A stretch of DNA of 28,651 bases from DATDEW01 sp046590205. GTDB lineage: Bacteria > Bacteroidota > Ignavibacteria > Palsa-1295. The notes below the pieces were generated by a model that searched no databases, was not told the DNA's origin, and was given only the letters and a program-made list of their open reading frames with translations. Shown piece after piece: positions 1 through 8,228 of the stretch; positions within the stretch are counted from its first letter, which is position 1, and the number at the start of each line of letters is the position of its first letter. Both the position numbers and the translations under genes were made by a program. The stretch covers positions 1 through 28,651 of the forward strand of contig JBKJTT010000107.1 in NCBI GenBank assembly GCA_046590205.1. The letters run 5' to 3'.

Positions 1-1240
1 TATTCACTAAGAAATCAGTGAGTGAAAGCTCGCCTCTATTGTAACCTCTTTCAAGGCTCCGAAAATTTTCGGCTATCATCGCCGGTGCGTTTCGCAGTAT
101 TGTGTACGCGCTATCGAGAAAATGGGTCTTGATGATGGCACCTTTGACCTCCGCCAAAAGACTGGACCGACGCCGAGCAAGTTCGCCTTGCTGACGTGCA
201 ATAGCTCCATCATAGGGAAGCGTTTGATACTCTCCTGATTGCCACAATAAAGGCACAGAAAAGGGCAAAGAGAAACTGAGCTTCACCCCAAACTGTGACT
301 CATCCTTTCGGATCGCACTAATATTTTGTACGACCAAAGGACTACCTATAATATTACTTTGATCGAATCCAATCGTACTGTGCATATACGACAGACCAAG
401 ACTCGGATTCGAGAGTTGTTCTTTCGCCGCCAGACTTCTTTGGTAGTGGAGAAGCTCGATCTGGCTGGTATGTAATTGTATCTCCGGCAGCGAATCAATG
501 AGCGCTCCTAATGCAGCAGCATCTGATCCCTCGGAGAGAAACTCCGTGCTCAAGGTATCGATCTCCAACATAAATATGGAGAGGTCAATACCAAACCGAG
601 ATCGTATCGCCGTGAGCACCGAGCGGTGTTCTGCTTTCACTCCCCGACCAAGCGAGCGCTCCTTGAGTGATTCCAACGTAATGCTGTTGTATTCAAAAGG
701 CGAAATATCTCCCTTCTCTTTTCGTAGCGTTGCGGTAGAAGCAATCTGTTCGGAATAGAAAGAAAGACTGTCGGAAATACGAGATCGTTCAGCAAGAATA
801 TATGCTTCAAGAAACAATGTCCGGGCCTCCCGCAGATTTTCACGCTTCGATTGCTCCTGTTCAAGGATGCCCCTGCGCAGATCAGCAGCGGCAGAACGGT
901 AGTGCAGAGATTTTTTTCCGTAGAGATCAAACTCTTGCGAAACACCGATTGAGAAGCCGCCATCCGGATCATTAAAGAACGCCCCGCTCTCATAACTCCC
1001 TTCAATCTGAAGGGGGGATGGAAAAAGCGAGGTTACGGATTCAACGCTCGTACTCAGTTCTCTAAGACGTTTATCTGTTTCGCGGAAAACCGATTGACTA
1101 ACCACCCTCGAAATAAACTCTGTCTCTGTCAGACGCGGAGTCTGCGCGAGGATAACTCTTGGCAACAACACAGAGAGAAACATCACGTTTAATAACATGA
1201 CGATTGCACTCAAAATAGAATATTCTCGCTGAAGTAGCAT
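1..1240 (-). CDS. TolC/CusC-like outer membrane efflux protein (3' end outside window)
   Basis: I translated this open frame by hand: 413 codons with no stop, running off the left edge. It starts at the ATG at 1240, preceded by AAGGA about 8 bases upstream. An N-terminal hydrophobic stretch ending near a PRVILAQ segment looks like a signal peptide. The rest is helical and rich in Glu, Arg, Ser and Leu, with the outer-membrane-efflux (OEP) features LTETEFISRV near the mature N-terminus, GDISPFEYNSI in the middle, and NPSLGLSYMHS in a strand region. Such proteins form the outer-membrane channel of RND metal pumps (CusC/CzcC). It starts 10 bases after the CusF-like gene, so it is the distal visible gene of the copper operon, and CusB/CusA-type genes may follow beyond the window. 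The family call is good; the copper substrate is inferred from neighbours. Confidence 0.85.
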   Translation of the reverse strand, partial: MLLQREYSILSAIVMLLNVMFLSVLLPRVILAQTPRLTETEFISRVVSQSVFRETDKRLRELSTSVESVTSLFPSPLQIEGSYESGAFFNDPDGGFSIGVSQEFDLYGKKSLHYRSAAADLRRGILEQEQSKRENLREARTLFLEAYILAERSRISDSLSFYSEQIASTATLRKEKGDISPFEYNSITLESLKERSLGRGVKAEHRSVLTAIRSRFGIDLSIFMLEIDTLSTEFLSEGSDAAALGALIDSLPEIQLHTSQIELLHYQRSLAAKEQLSNPSLGLSYMHSTIGFDQSNIIGSPLVVQNISAIRKDESQFGVKLSFSLPFSVPLLWQSGEYQTLPYDGAIARQQGELARRRSSLLAEVKGAIIKTHFLDSAYTILRNAPAMIAENFRSLERGYNRGELSLTDFLVN

Positions 1241-1250
1241 TACGTAGTCC

Positions 1251-1619
1251 TTATTGAGTATGGATTTCAACCCCCGTTATGATACCGTTTCCACTGGTGA
1301 CTTGAATAGTGAAGCGCCCTTCAGACCCTACTCGTACTTGTTTGAAAATTGAACGATCTTCGACCACAAATGGCATTTCCATTGCTTCCATAAATCCTTC
1401 CATTCTTTCGTGGTCAATGGTAAGCGTCCCATGAGGTTCATCAACTCCAGTCACTTTTGCTTTTACAATGTATACCTTCGATGACGACTTTGTCGGATTG
1501 GAAGAAGAAGTGTCAGATTTTTGATCCAAAGATTCTTTTTTGCCGCATCCAGAACCGATAATCATGATACTGATAGCCGCAAGACAAAAAGAGAAGGATG
1601 TATTTTTTATATTTATCAT
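1251..1619 (-). CDS. CusF-like periplasmic copper-binding lipoprotein
   Basis: The 122-aa product has an N-terminal hydrophobic segment ending in GSGCGKK, a probable lipoprotein cleavage site although the -3 residue is not the usual Leu. A Ser/Thr-rich linker follows, then a CusF-type beta-barrel domain (roughly residues 50-122). Its metal region reads IDHERMEGFMEAMEMPF, equivalent to the His/Met/Met site of CusF, although the usual MPAMTM is changed to MEAMEM. CusF proteins carry Cu(I)/Ag(I) to the CusCBA pump. I chose the ATG at 1619 because it starts directly at the signal peptide; a longer frame to 1667 overlaps the upstream gene. It lies 8 bases after that gene and 10 bases before the TolC-like gene. 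Confidence 0.82.
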   Translation of the reverse strand: MINIKNTSFSFCLAAISIMIIGSGCGKKESLDQKSDTSSSNPTKSSSKVYIVKAKVTGVDEPHGTLTIDHERMEGFMEAMEMPFVVEDRSIFKQVRVGSEGRFTIQVTSGNGIITGVEIHTQ

Positions 1620-1627
1620 TGGTTTAA

Positions 1628-2101
1628 TTATTTTTGTTTGAGTAAGTTCATCCCGCATTGAGCACATTTACCGTGTTTACCTGAGGTCTCCTCGGGGTGC
1701 ATAGGACAAGCATACATAGCATTCGTCTTCAAGAGTTTGAACGATGTAACTTTTGCTAATCCCTTATACACGTACACTGTAAATAAACCCTTATCACCAA
1801 TTTGTACTTGATCGAATAGTCCAGGCTTGGACACTGGAAATGCCATAGTCATCGCCGGCATATACCCTTTAATTTTATCGTGCTTGAGCGTGATCGTTGC
1901 TTCCTCGCGCGAGAGCTTTTTCACGACAGCCTTAACCACATAATTCTTCCCCTCTATCATAGAAGGGTATACCTTTGAGGGACTATGGGATGAGCCCTGC
2001 ATTAAAACACTTGAGGTGCCAGTCACTCCTGCGATTCCTGTGTCGAATGAAAACACGGAACATACTGCTGCAAAAGAGATAAAAAATAATATTTTTTTCA
2101 T
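1628..2101 (-). CDS. CusF-like copper-binding protein with C-terminal heavy-metal-binding domain
   Basis: The 157-aa product starts with the signal peptide MKKILFFISFAAVCSVFSF. A CusF-like domain covers roughly residues 50-120, with the near-canonical site LKHDKIKGYMPAMTMAF (His plus two Met). A short heavy-metal-binding tail follows, with CPMHPE and CAQCGMN, a Cys/His pattern seen in copper-ATPases and CusB proteins. The fusion suggests a periplasmic Cu(I) chaperone or sink feeding an efflux pump. I chose the ATG at 2101 because it opens the signal peptide; a longer start at 2143 is possible. It is followed 8 bases later by a second CusF-like gene, so the two may be an old duplication in which only this copy keeps the Cys-rich tail. 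Confidence 0.85.
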   Translation of the reverse strand: MKKILFFISFAAVCSVFSFDTGIAGVTGTSSVLMQGSSHSPSKVYPSMIEGKNYVVKAVVKKLSREEATITLKHDKIKGYMPAMTMAFPVSKPGLFDQVQIGDKGLFTVYVYKGLAKVTSFKLLKTNAMYACPMHPEETSGKHGKCAQCGMNLLKQK

Positions 2102-2281
2102 GAAATTTCTAAGTATAGTATGTACTGTTGTTAAAAAATGCATCGTGTCAATTGCCGATCATTATTGTTTTGTCTGTGAATAATCCACTATCCGCAATTA
2201 TTTTGAATTGATCACTATGATGTCCGCACTCATTGGCATAAGAACTGCGCCTATTATGGGAGTTATGTTCCATTGCTGTTT

Positions 2282-3727
2282 TTATATAACCTCAAGATTA
2301 ACCATCATGCCATCATCCTCATGTTCGAGATTATGGCAATGAAGCAGATAAATTCCTTCGTAAGAGCTGAATCGAATAATTACTCGAACGGTCTCATTGG
2401 GACCGACAAATACCGTGTCTTTCCAGCCAAGGTCAGTGGGTTGCAGTTGCCAGTCTCCATAAAGACGTTCCAAGACTTGAAACTGGGTACCATGCACATG
2501 CATCCCGTGAACAGATTCACCTTGGTTCTCAAATTCCCATATCTCAATATCACCTAATTTTAATTGATAGTCAATTTTATCCATTTCAAATACTTTGCCG
2601 TCGATCTGATGCATTCCATACGCTCTCATGTGATCCATCGTCAATGGAAATTTTCTCGTACGCATGGCTTCGTTTTCAGGAAGTTTATCAAGAGCTGTCA
2701 ATGATGCGGGAATTTGTTTTTTTATCGTTGAGTCTTTTGTGACATTCATTGTAACAAGCGTCATATCCATACCCTGTGGATATTCCTTCGTATTATGATC
2801 AGAATTAAAGACATACGCAAGACTCTTTAGCTTTGTACTTGAACCCATTGCATCATTTGAAAAGTCAACGAGCACCTCTGCGCGCTCGCCCGGAGACAAA
2901 TAGAAATTTATCACTTCGATTGGTTTCTCAATTAACCCGCCATCAGTTGCAATCAAATACATTTTCCGGGAATCTTCGAATCCTATTTTGTAGAGCCGGG
3001 CATTCGAACCATTGACAAAACGCAATCGGTACAGTGTTTTTGATACATCCAAAAAAGCATTTGGCGTGCCGTTGACAAGCGGAACATCGCCTAAAAATCC
3101 GTTCAACATATCTTCTTTTACGGGAGCATATATCATCTCTCCGCTCGCGGAGAGCCGTTTGTCCTGTATAATCAACGGAATATCATTTTCTCCGGTGGGA
3201 AGATTCAGCGACTCTTCTATACTATCGGTAACGACGAACCCTCCGGCTAATCCGAAGTACGCCTGCCGAGCAGTCTTTCTATCAGGATGAGCGTGGTACC
3301 AATATGTGCCGGCTCTATCAAGAACAGGGAATGTGTAGGTAAAACTCTTTCCTGATGAAACGGGGTCTTTAGGATGACCATCCATTACAGAAGGAGTTGT
3401 TAAACCATGCCAATGAATATTGGAATCCTCACCGAGAGAGTTGATAAATTGGACATTTACTGTCTCGCCTTTTCGGACGGCAATCGTGGGCCCAAGAAAC
3501 GCTCCGTTAATCAAAATCGCCGAAGATGAAATACCTGGCCATAGATCAACGCTTCCATTCGCCACAGAAAGTGTCCCCCCATTAACTACCTTTGGAATTC
3601 TTAAAGGTTGTGCAGTGCGTTGAGATTTTGTGGGTTCAGTAGATGGACCGCAAGCCTCCATAATCAGAGGCATTTTTGCTACGATAATGAAAGTACCAAT
3701 TCTTTTCAAAAACGTTCTTCTTTTCAT
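2282..3727 (-). CDS. Tat-exported multicopper oxidase (CueO/CopA type)
   Basis: The 481-aa product has a twin-arginine signal, MKRRTFLKRIG, that fits the RRxFLK consensus. A Cys in MEACG could be a lipid anchor, but the lipobox is weak. All four copper motifs of three-domain multicopper oxidases are visible: IHWHGL (His105, His107), YWYHAHPD (His145, His147), HGMHVHGTQF (His407, His410, His412) and LLHCHNLEHEDDGM (His463, Cys464, His465, His469, Met474). Such enzymes oxidise Cu(I) to Cu(II) in the periplasm with reduction of O2 to water, lowering copper toxicity. I took the ATG at 3727 rather than the longer frame to 3796 because it opens the Tat signal. It lies 55 bases after the HMA-fusion gene and ahead of the CusF-like genes. 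Tat components are encoded at 16497-17169. Confidence 0.93.
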   Translation of the reverse strand: MKRRTFLKRIGTFIIVAKMPLIMEACGPSTEPTKSQRTAQPLRIPKVVNGGTLSVANGSVDLWPGISSSAILINGAFLGPTIAVRKGETVNVQFINSLGEDSNIHWHGLTTPSVMDGHPKDPVSSGKSFTYTFPVLDRAGTYWYHAHPDRKTARQAYFGLAGGFVVTDSIEESLNLPTGENDIPLIIQDKRLSASGEMIYAPVKEDMLNGFLGDVPLVNGTPNAFLDVSKTLYRLRFVNGSNARLYKIGFEDSRKMYLIATDGGLIEKPIEVINFYLSPGERAEVLVDFSNDAMGSSTKLKSLAYVFNSDHNTKEYPQGMDMTLVTMNVTKDSTIKKQIPASLTALDKLPENEAMRTRKFPLTMDHMRAYGMHQIDGKVFEMDKIDYQLKLGDIEIWEFENQGESVHGMHVHGTQFQVLERLYGDWQLQPTDLGWKDTVFVGPNETVRVIIRFSSYEGIYLLHCHNLEHEDDGMMVNLEVI

Positions 3728-3782
3728 GCTTGTCTCAATAAATAGCGATTTGTAAATATAAATTTTTCTTTCGCACTTTCCG

Positions 3783-4505
3783 TTAATTGAATACAATGAG
3801 CATAATACCGCTCATTGCAATCATTAAAGCATCTTCAATAATTGTAACGGTGCTCATGGGTAAATTGAATACTGCACCCAAACAAGCACACTGAATTTTT
3901 TGTTTGTTCAATACACTTTTCAAAACTCCAATGATACTGACTCCCATCACAATTATCGTTACAGTGTTTGTGAGAATAGGATTGAACAAAGTGAGGTAAG
4001 CAATACCCAATGCCAATTCGATAAACGGATAAATAAGTCCATACAATTTTATTTTCTTCGCAACAATATCATACATGGAATAACTTTCTGCAAATCCCTT
4101 CAGATCAAGAAATTTGAAAAAAGAAAATATGAGAAAGAAACCCGCCATGAAATAATTCATGAAGTGATGCAAATAAAAACTTCCTCCGCTTGTGGCTTCA
4201 AGTAAAGATATACCCGTGATGAAAGTAAAAATCATAAACAATGGTTTGTAAGTAGCAAACCAACCTTTTGCTTGTTCTGCAACTTCGTTGTGATCTGTTG
4301 CAGCAATCTGATATTTACTTTTCTCACCGCCCAATGCTTTTTGAAAATCAGCAATCGCAATGTGTTTCCCCATTGTGATGGTTGCCGTATTTTCGTCTTT
4401 AGAAACTGCTGCGTGTGTTACATCGGGCAAAGTGAGCAAGCTGTTTTTTACTTTGGCTTCGCAACTGCTGCAAGTCATTCCTTCAAGTTGATATGTATGT
4501 GTCAT
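3783..4505 (-). CDS. HMA metal-binding domain fused to MauE/DoxX-like membrane protein
   Basis: Residues 1-70 of the 240-aa product form a heavy-metal-associated domain, with the copper-binding loop GMTCSSCEAKV near the N-terminus (Cys12 and Cys15). After a linker come four hydrophobic membrane segments of MauE/DoxX type. Between segments 3 and 4 is the Cys pair of QCACLGAVFNLPMS, a hallmark of the redox-associated members of this family in Bacteroidota. The protein may pass Cu(I), or couple thiol redox to metal handling, at the inner membrane; its exact role is unknown. The ATG at 4505 starts directly at the HMA domain, so I prefer it to the upstream TTG at 4541. It is the first gene of the copper operon as seen here, followed by the multicopper oxidase. 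Confidence 0.85.
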   Translation of the reverse strand: MTHTYQLEGMTCSSCEAKVKNSLLTLPDVTHAAVSKDENTATITMGKHIAIADFQKALGGEKSKYQIAATDHNEVAEQAKGWFATYKPLFMIFTFITGISLLEATSGGSFYLHHFMNYFMAGFFLIFSFFKFLDLKGFAESYSMYDIVAKKIKLYGLIYPFIELALGIAYLTLFNPILTNTVTIIVMGVSIIGVLKSVLNKQKIQCACLGAVFNLPMSTVTIIEDALMIAMSGIMLIVFN

Positions 4506-4598
4506 CGTAATTTTACTTTTGATTGAAAAAAAAACAGTCAAGATACGTTGAGCGGTATATTTTTAAGGAGAAGCAAAAGCGTTTTATAGAGATTCTCA

Positions 4599-4618
4599 TT
4601 CCGATAGTTGTATCGGAA
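4599..4618. promoter_or_regulatory. Inverted repeat upstream of the copper operon (possible operator)
   Basis: A perfect 8-base inverted repeat, TTCCGATA-GTTG-TATCGGAA, lies about 95 bases upstream of the HMA-fusion start, in the 202-base gap after the upstream T9SS-tailed gene. A second, imperfect hairpin (GATGCA/TGCATC arms) spans 4633-4661. Neither has a clear T-run, so a repressor or activator site is at least as likely as a terminator. No TAnnTTTG element was found for this operon. The function is inferred. Confidence 0.35.
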
Positions 4619-4707
4619 CTCCCATTCTTTTCGATGCAGATAAAATGTTTTCTTATGCATCTCCTTAAACGTGACTAATCGTGTTTTTCCAATAGCTACT
4701 CGCTGCC

Positions 4708-5304
4708 TCAGTGTTGAACCACGATTCCGCTGCTTCCGAGAATCCCACTACCGTCGGTGAGAATAAGTGTGTATGTCCCCGAAGGTACGTGTTTCAAATC
4801 TAATTTTATACGATTCTCCGTCATCACAGTGGGGACAGTGATTCTCTCACCTATCACATTCACTGCCTCAACAACTATGCTTGAGAGAATGGGTTTTCCC
4901 AGATCAACCACTGTTTCATTATTGGCGGGGTTCGGAAATACATGAAGCATCGCCGCCTCATTTATGGTTTTCACGGACGCAGTTCCAGGTGGAGTCATTG
5001 TTACTGCATACGACGAAGTACCATGGGTATTCTCATAACGTACCTGTGTTGATCGCGTTTTCCCGTCTCGTGGAAGTATGCACACATTAAAATCACTAGT
5101 TCCATTAGCATCGACGTTGTACGGTAGTGGTTTTACTGATGCAACCGTAAAGTTTACAGAGTCCAGAATCCAGACTTTGTAAACAGTCATTGCGGCGCCA
5201 TGAGGATTCGGCACCATGTACTTCTTACACGTATCTTGTGCCATCGCTGTTGATGCAAAACAAAAAACAAGGAAAAATGCTATGTGTAGTATCGTGATTT
5301 TCAT
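4708..5304 (-). CDS. Small secreted protein with T9SS C-terminal sorting domain
   Basis: The 198-aa product has a clear signal peptide ending at AMA-QDTCKK. The middle, roughly residues 25-115, is beta-rich, has two Cys residues, and resembles no family I can name. The last 80 residues form a type A T9SS sorting domain: HVFPNPANNETVV opens it, PSGTYTLILTDGSG is the conserved C-terminal turn, and it ends in IVVQH. The protein is therefore expected to be exported by Sec and carried across the outer membrane by T9SS. It lies between the copper operon and a Cys-rich secreted protein on the same strand, with gaps of about 200 and 280 bases, so it may be its own unit. Its function is unknown. Confidence 0.8.
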   Translation of the reverse strand: MKITILHIAFFLVFCFASTAMAQDTCKKYMVPNPHGAAMTVYKVWILDSVNFTVASVKPLPYNVDANGTSDFNVCILPRDGKTRSTQVRYENTHGTSSYAVTMTPPGTASVKTINEAAMLHVFPNPANNETVVDLGKPILSSIVVEAVNVIGERITVPTVMTENRIKLDLKHVPSGTYTLILTDGSGILGSSGIVVQH

Positions 5305-5587
5305 AAGTTGATATATTGTTTAGTGAAAAAAGTTTTTTAAATCTACCACTGATATAGTGGCAAGAAAAAGTGATAGTTCTGTCGCTGCATCATTCACTTC
5401 GGCTTCCGCAATGTTGCCTTTTTCCGCCGATAGAGATAGATGATATCCCCAAATACTTATAGCTAATAGGAGATACGCATACCATTAGTGCTAAAATAGT
5501 CTGTTGAAACAATGAATTGCTAGTTGAAGAAACTGGATAATATCAGCGCTGTGACCAACAGGGCTAATGCTTAAGAGGAGGACTATA

Positions 5588-5974
5588 TCAGATACGGAAG
5601 GTACAATCTACCAAATACCGAGGAGGTCCGGTATTTATATCCCTATTGGTTGGGATAAGAAAATGAGAAAATTGCTTCGTACTTACAAATGAAAATGCGG
5701 GTAGTACCGCTATTACAACCAAGGATGTACTGCTCTGATTGTCATTAGCTAATTTAGCAAGGGAGCTGTCTTGTTCACAGAATCTTTGCGCACAAGCTGG
5801 ACATGTATCTTCCTCGCTTTCGCAATGACTCATTTTCTGTTCTTGCTTTTTTGGGCAGCACGAGGGTAAATCAGTCTTCTCCACAATGCCACAAAGTATT
5901 GTTGGCGCAGCTGAAATTACTCCTCCATAGAGAAAAATCAAGCTAAATACAATATGAGAAAGTTTGCGAAGCAT
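5588..5974 (-). CDS. Cys-rich small secreted or membrane protein, possible metal binder
   Basis: From the ATG at 5974 the product is 128 aa. It starts with a signal-like segment, MLRKLSHIVFSLIFLYGGV, and then has a Cys-rich stretch in residues 30-72 (LPSCCPKK, SHCESEE, TCPACAQRFC). A second hydrophobic patch, SLVVIAVLPAFSF, follows, and the tail is basic. I do not recognise the family. Closely spaced Cys after a signal peptide, next to a copper cluster, suggests thiol-based metal binding, but that is inference. The frame extends to a GTG at 6118; that extension has no signal sequence at its start, so I prefer the internal ATG. About 190 bases separate it from the divergent oxidase pseudogene. 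Confidence 0.6.
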   Translation of the reverse strand: MLRKLSHIVFSLIFLYGGVISAAPTILCGIVEKTDLPSCCPKKQEQKMSHCESEEDTCPACAQRFCEQDSSLAKLANDNQSSTSLVVIAVLPAFSFVSTKQFSHFLIPTNRDINTGPPRYLVDCTFRI

Positions 5975-6162
5975 AGGGATAAGATACGTTCCCCCGTCCG
6001 ATTTAGTTTCATTTAAATGAAAAACAGCAACCTCTTTGAGGGAATCATTACGAGAATGGTGAATAAAAACGGGACCTTCCGTGTCAATCACATAGCAACC
6101 AACGCACAAAAAACACACAACTTTTCATTTCAGAAGAATCATTTATAAAAATCCACCGCCAA

Positions 6163-8147
6163 TTGCAAGTGTTAATAGTCTTTAATTTAGTGATTCTCTT
6201 TTTTTCAAGCCCTTTTGCACAAGAGATTTCTGGCACAGTTCACAATGAGACTTGTTTGCCAATCGTAAATGCAAGAATGACTCTTTTCACAAAAGACACA
6301 GTGTTCTTTTCCGAAATACGGACGGATTCATCTGGGTACTTCCACTATTCCAACATTTCCACGGGGGTATATCAACTCGGAGCAACATCTATTGCATGGA
6401 ATACCAACAGCAGCTTATCACAAATGATAAAGCAAATTCTTTGAAGGCATTGAATTTTGTCCTTGCATCAGATACAAATAAAGGCTCTTGGGAAGTGCTC
6501 AATAAAGCAGGCGAAAAACTTGGTGGGACAAATTCAGCAACGCAACTGCCCGACGGAAAAATTTTCTATTGCCATGATACGCAAGACCCATTTCTTTTTG
6601 ACGTTACGGCAAAGACATTCAAGAGAGCAGCGAAGTCTCAGAAAATCCAGGGTTGCGCTGCAGTTGGACTTTTACTTGATGGCAGAGTTCTTTTTGTTGG
6701 TGGCGCAGAGACAGAAGTCTATGGTCCCGGAACGAGGCAAGTGATGACATATAATCCTGCTACAGATAAATGGACGGTGGAAACGAGCATCAATGATTAC
6801 CGGTGGTATCCCTCGATGGTTCGATTTCCGGACGGTGAACTGCTTGCCATTGGCGGCGGCGGACAAAAAATCCAATTCGCGTCATCACATGCGAGATCAT
6901 GGATCCGAAAACAATGCAATGGTCATATACCGATACCGTTGCGATCGGCAATGAAGTTTCGCCGATTGTATTGCTGAAAACAGGCGAGGTACTAGTGACG
7001 CATCGTCCCCCGCAGCTTTTCAATATCGAATAAAAAAAATGGCGATTGGCAGCAGACTTTATTCAAGGACCGCGCAACCCCAACGGCAACCATCCTGATC
7101 ATGAAATAACACTCTTGCCCGATGGTAAAGTAGTGGCGATTGGGTATGATTCACGGTACTATCCATCGATAGCCTGCAAATAATGTTGAGATTTACGATC
7201 CTATTTTGAATTCGTGGAAACTCGGCACGAATATGCTCCCAATCAAGTATCAGTCAAAATCCACGCTGCTTCCGGATAAGAAGATTCTTGTAACAGGTGG
7301 GTTTAAGGTTACCACAAATGATACATCCTATACAAATGAATGGGGAGCCATGAAGATTACTGACATATATGATCCAAACAGTGATTCGTAGCAGAAAATG
7401 AACGGGATGAATTTTGCCAGAGAATATCACTCGACTCCATTGCTTATGCCCGATGGCAGAGTCGTCGTTGCCGGCGGGGAAGGAAAACCGGGCGAAGAGC
7501 ATAAAGATACAAGTGTTGTAGAAGCATTCAGTCCGCCATATCTTTTCAAAGGAATTCGACTGGAGATTAGGAATTTGACTCAAACGATTTTCCCTCGCGC
7601 TTCAGTGATAACGTTCCGCATCGCAAATACCTCCATGCCGACGAGCGTCATATTAATGGGGATTGAAGCAGTAACGCATTTTACGAATACCGGAAACGCG
7701 AGATACATCGAAATACCTTTTACGCAAAATGGAGACATGATTCATGCAACTTTGCCATCGGATAAAGTGGAGATTCCATTAGGATTTTATACGTTATTCG
7801 CAATGACAGATGACATTCCGTCGGTCGGAAAGATCATCCATATAACTCCTGCTACGAACAACTCTGCTCCTCTCCCAAATATTGAAGTCACAAAAAATAG
7901 AATAAATGTTTACCCAAATCCTTTTCATGCCAACACTACCGTTTCATTCTTTCTGAAAGAGCAAAGTAATGTCGAAATAACTCTATTCAGTATTTTAGGG
8001 AAGAAAGTGAAGCACTTTAATTTGGGTAACATTCATACGGGATTGACTTCTTTTTCGATCGATGAGTCAAAGTTGGTACCTGGAGTATATTATGTGCAAA
8101 TAACAGCAGAAAACGCAGTATATACGGAAAAATTAAGTGTTTATTAA
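6163..8147 (+). pseudogene. Galactose/glyoxal-oxidase-like copper radical oxidase with T9SS tail, multiply broken
   Basis: Successive pieces in different frames add up to one protein. First (from a TTG at 6163) come a signal peptide and a carboxypeptidase-regulatory-like domain. After a frame change near 6400-6445 come kelch repeats, with another change near 6890, a TAA at 7031-7033, a further change near 7180, and a TAG at 7389-7391 where Trp would fit. A galactose-oxidase-like C-terminal domain (about 7510-7850) and a T9SS sorting domain starting VYPNPF complete it. Residues matching the galactose oxidase copper site are still encoded: Cys at 6654-6656 (cross-link Cys), Tyr at 6807-6809 (RWYP), Tyr-His at 7425-7430 (EYHS) and His at 7677-7679 (THF). 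Intact, it would oxidise primary alcohols or aldehydes outside the cell, making H2O2. At least five lesions argue for a true pseudogene. Confidence 0.85.
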
Positions 8148-8164
8148 TCCAGTGAATCATTCTA

Positions 8165-8192
8165 AAAACACGGGCGTTACTTTACGTGTTTT
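8165..8192 (+). terminator. Hairpin after the oxidase pseudogene
   Basis: Arms AAAACACG and CGTGTTTT (8165-8172 and 8185-8192) enclose a 12-base loop, and T-rich sequence follows. It lies between the pseudogene stop at 8147 and the next start at 8229, as expected for a terminator that reads as A-rich and T-rich on both strands. Confidence 0.5.
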
Positions 8193-8228
8193 GTAATTCT
8201 CTTTTATTCTATTTCTAAAGTAAAACCC

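Noticed and set aside
498..758. 86-codon plus-strand frame and a 122-codon minus-strand frame at 637-1005
   Set aside because: Both overlap the TolC-like gene in other frames; the continuous frame 1-1240 explains the region better.
2273..2557. 94-codon plus-strand frame over the multicopper oxidase gene
   Set aside because: It is antisense to a gene with clear copper motifs and has no family features.
6400..7400. Programmed frameshifting or stop readthrough in the oxidase gene
   Set aside because: There are several shifts and two stops at sites without slippery sequences or structured signals; decay or sequencing error is simpler.
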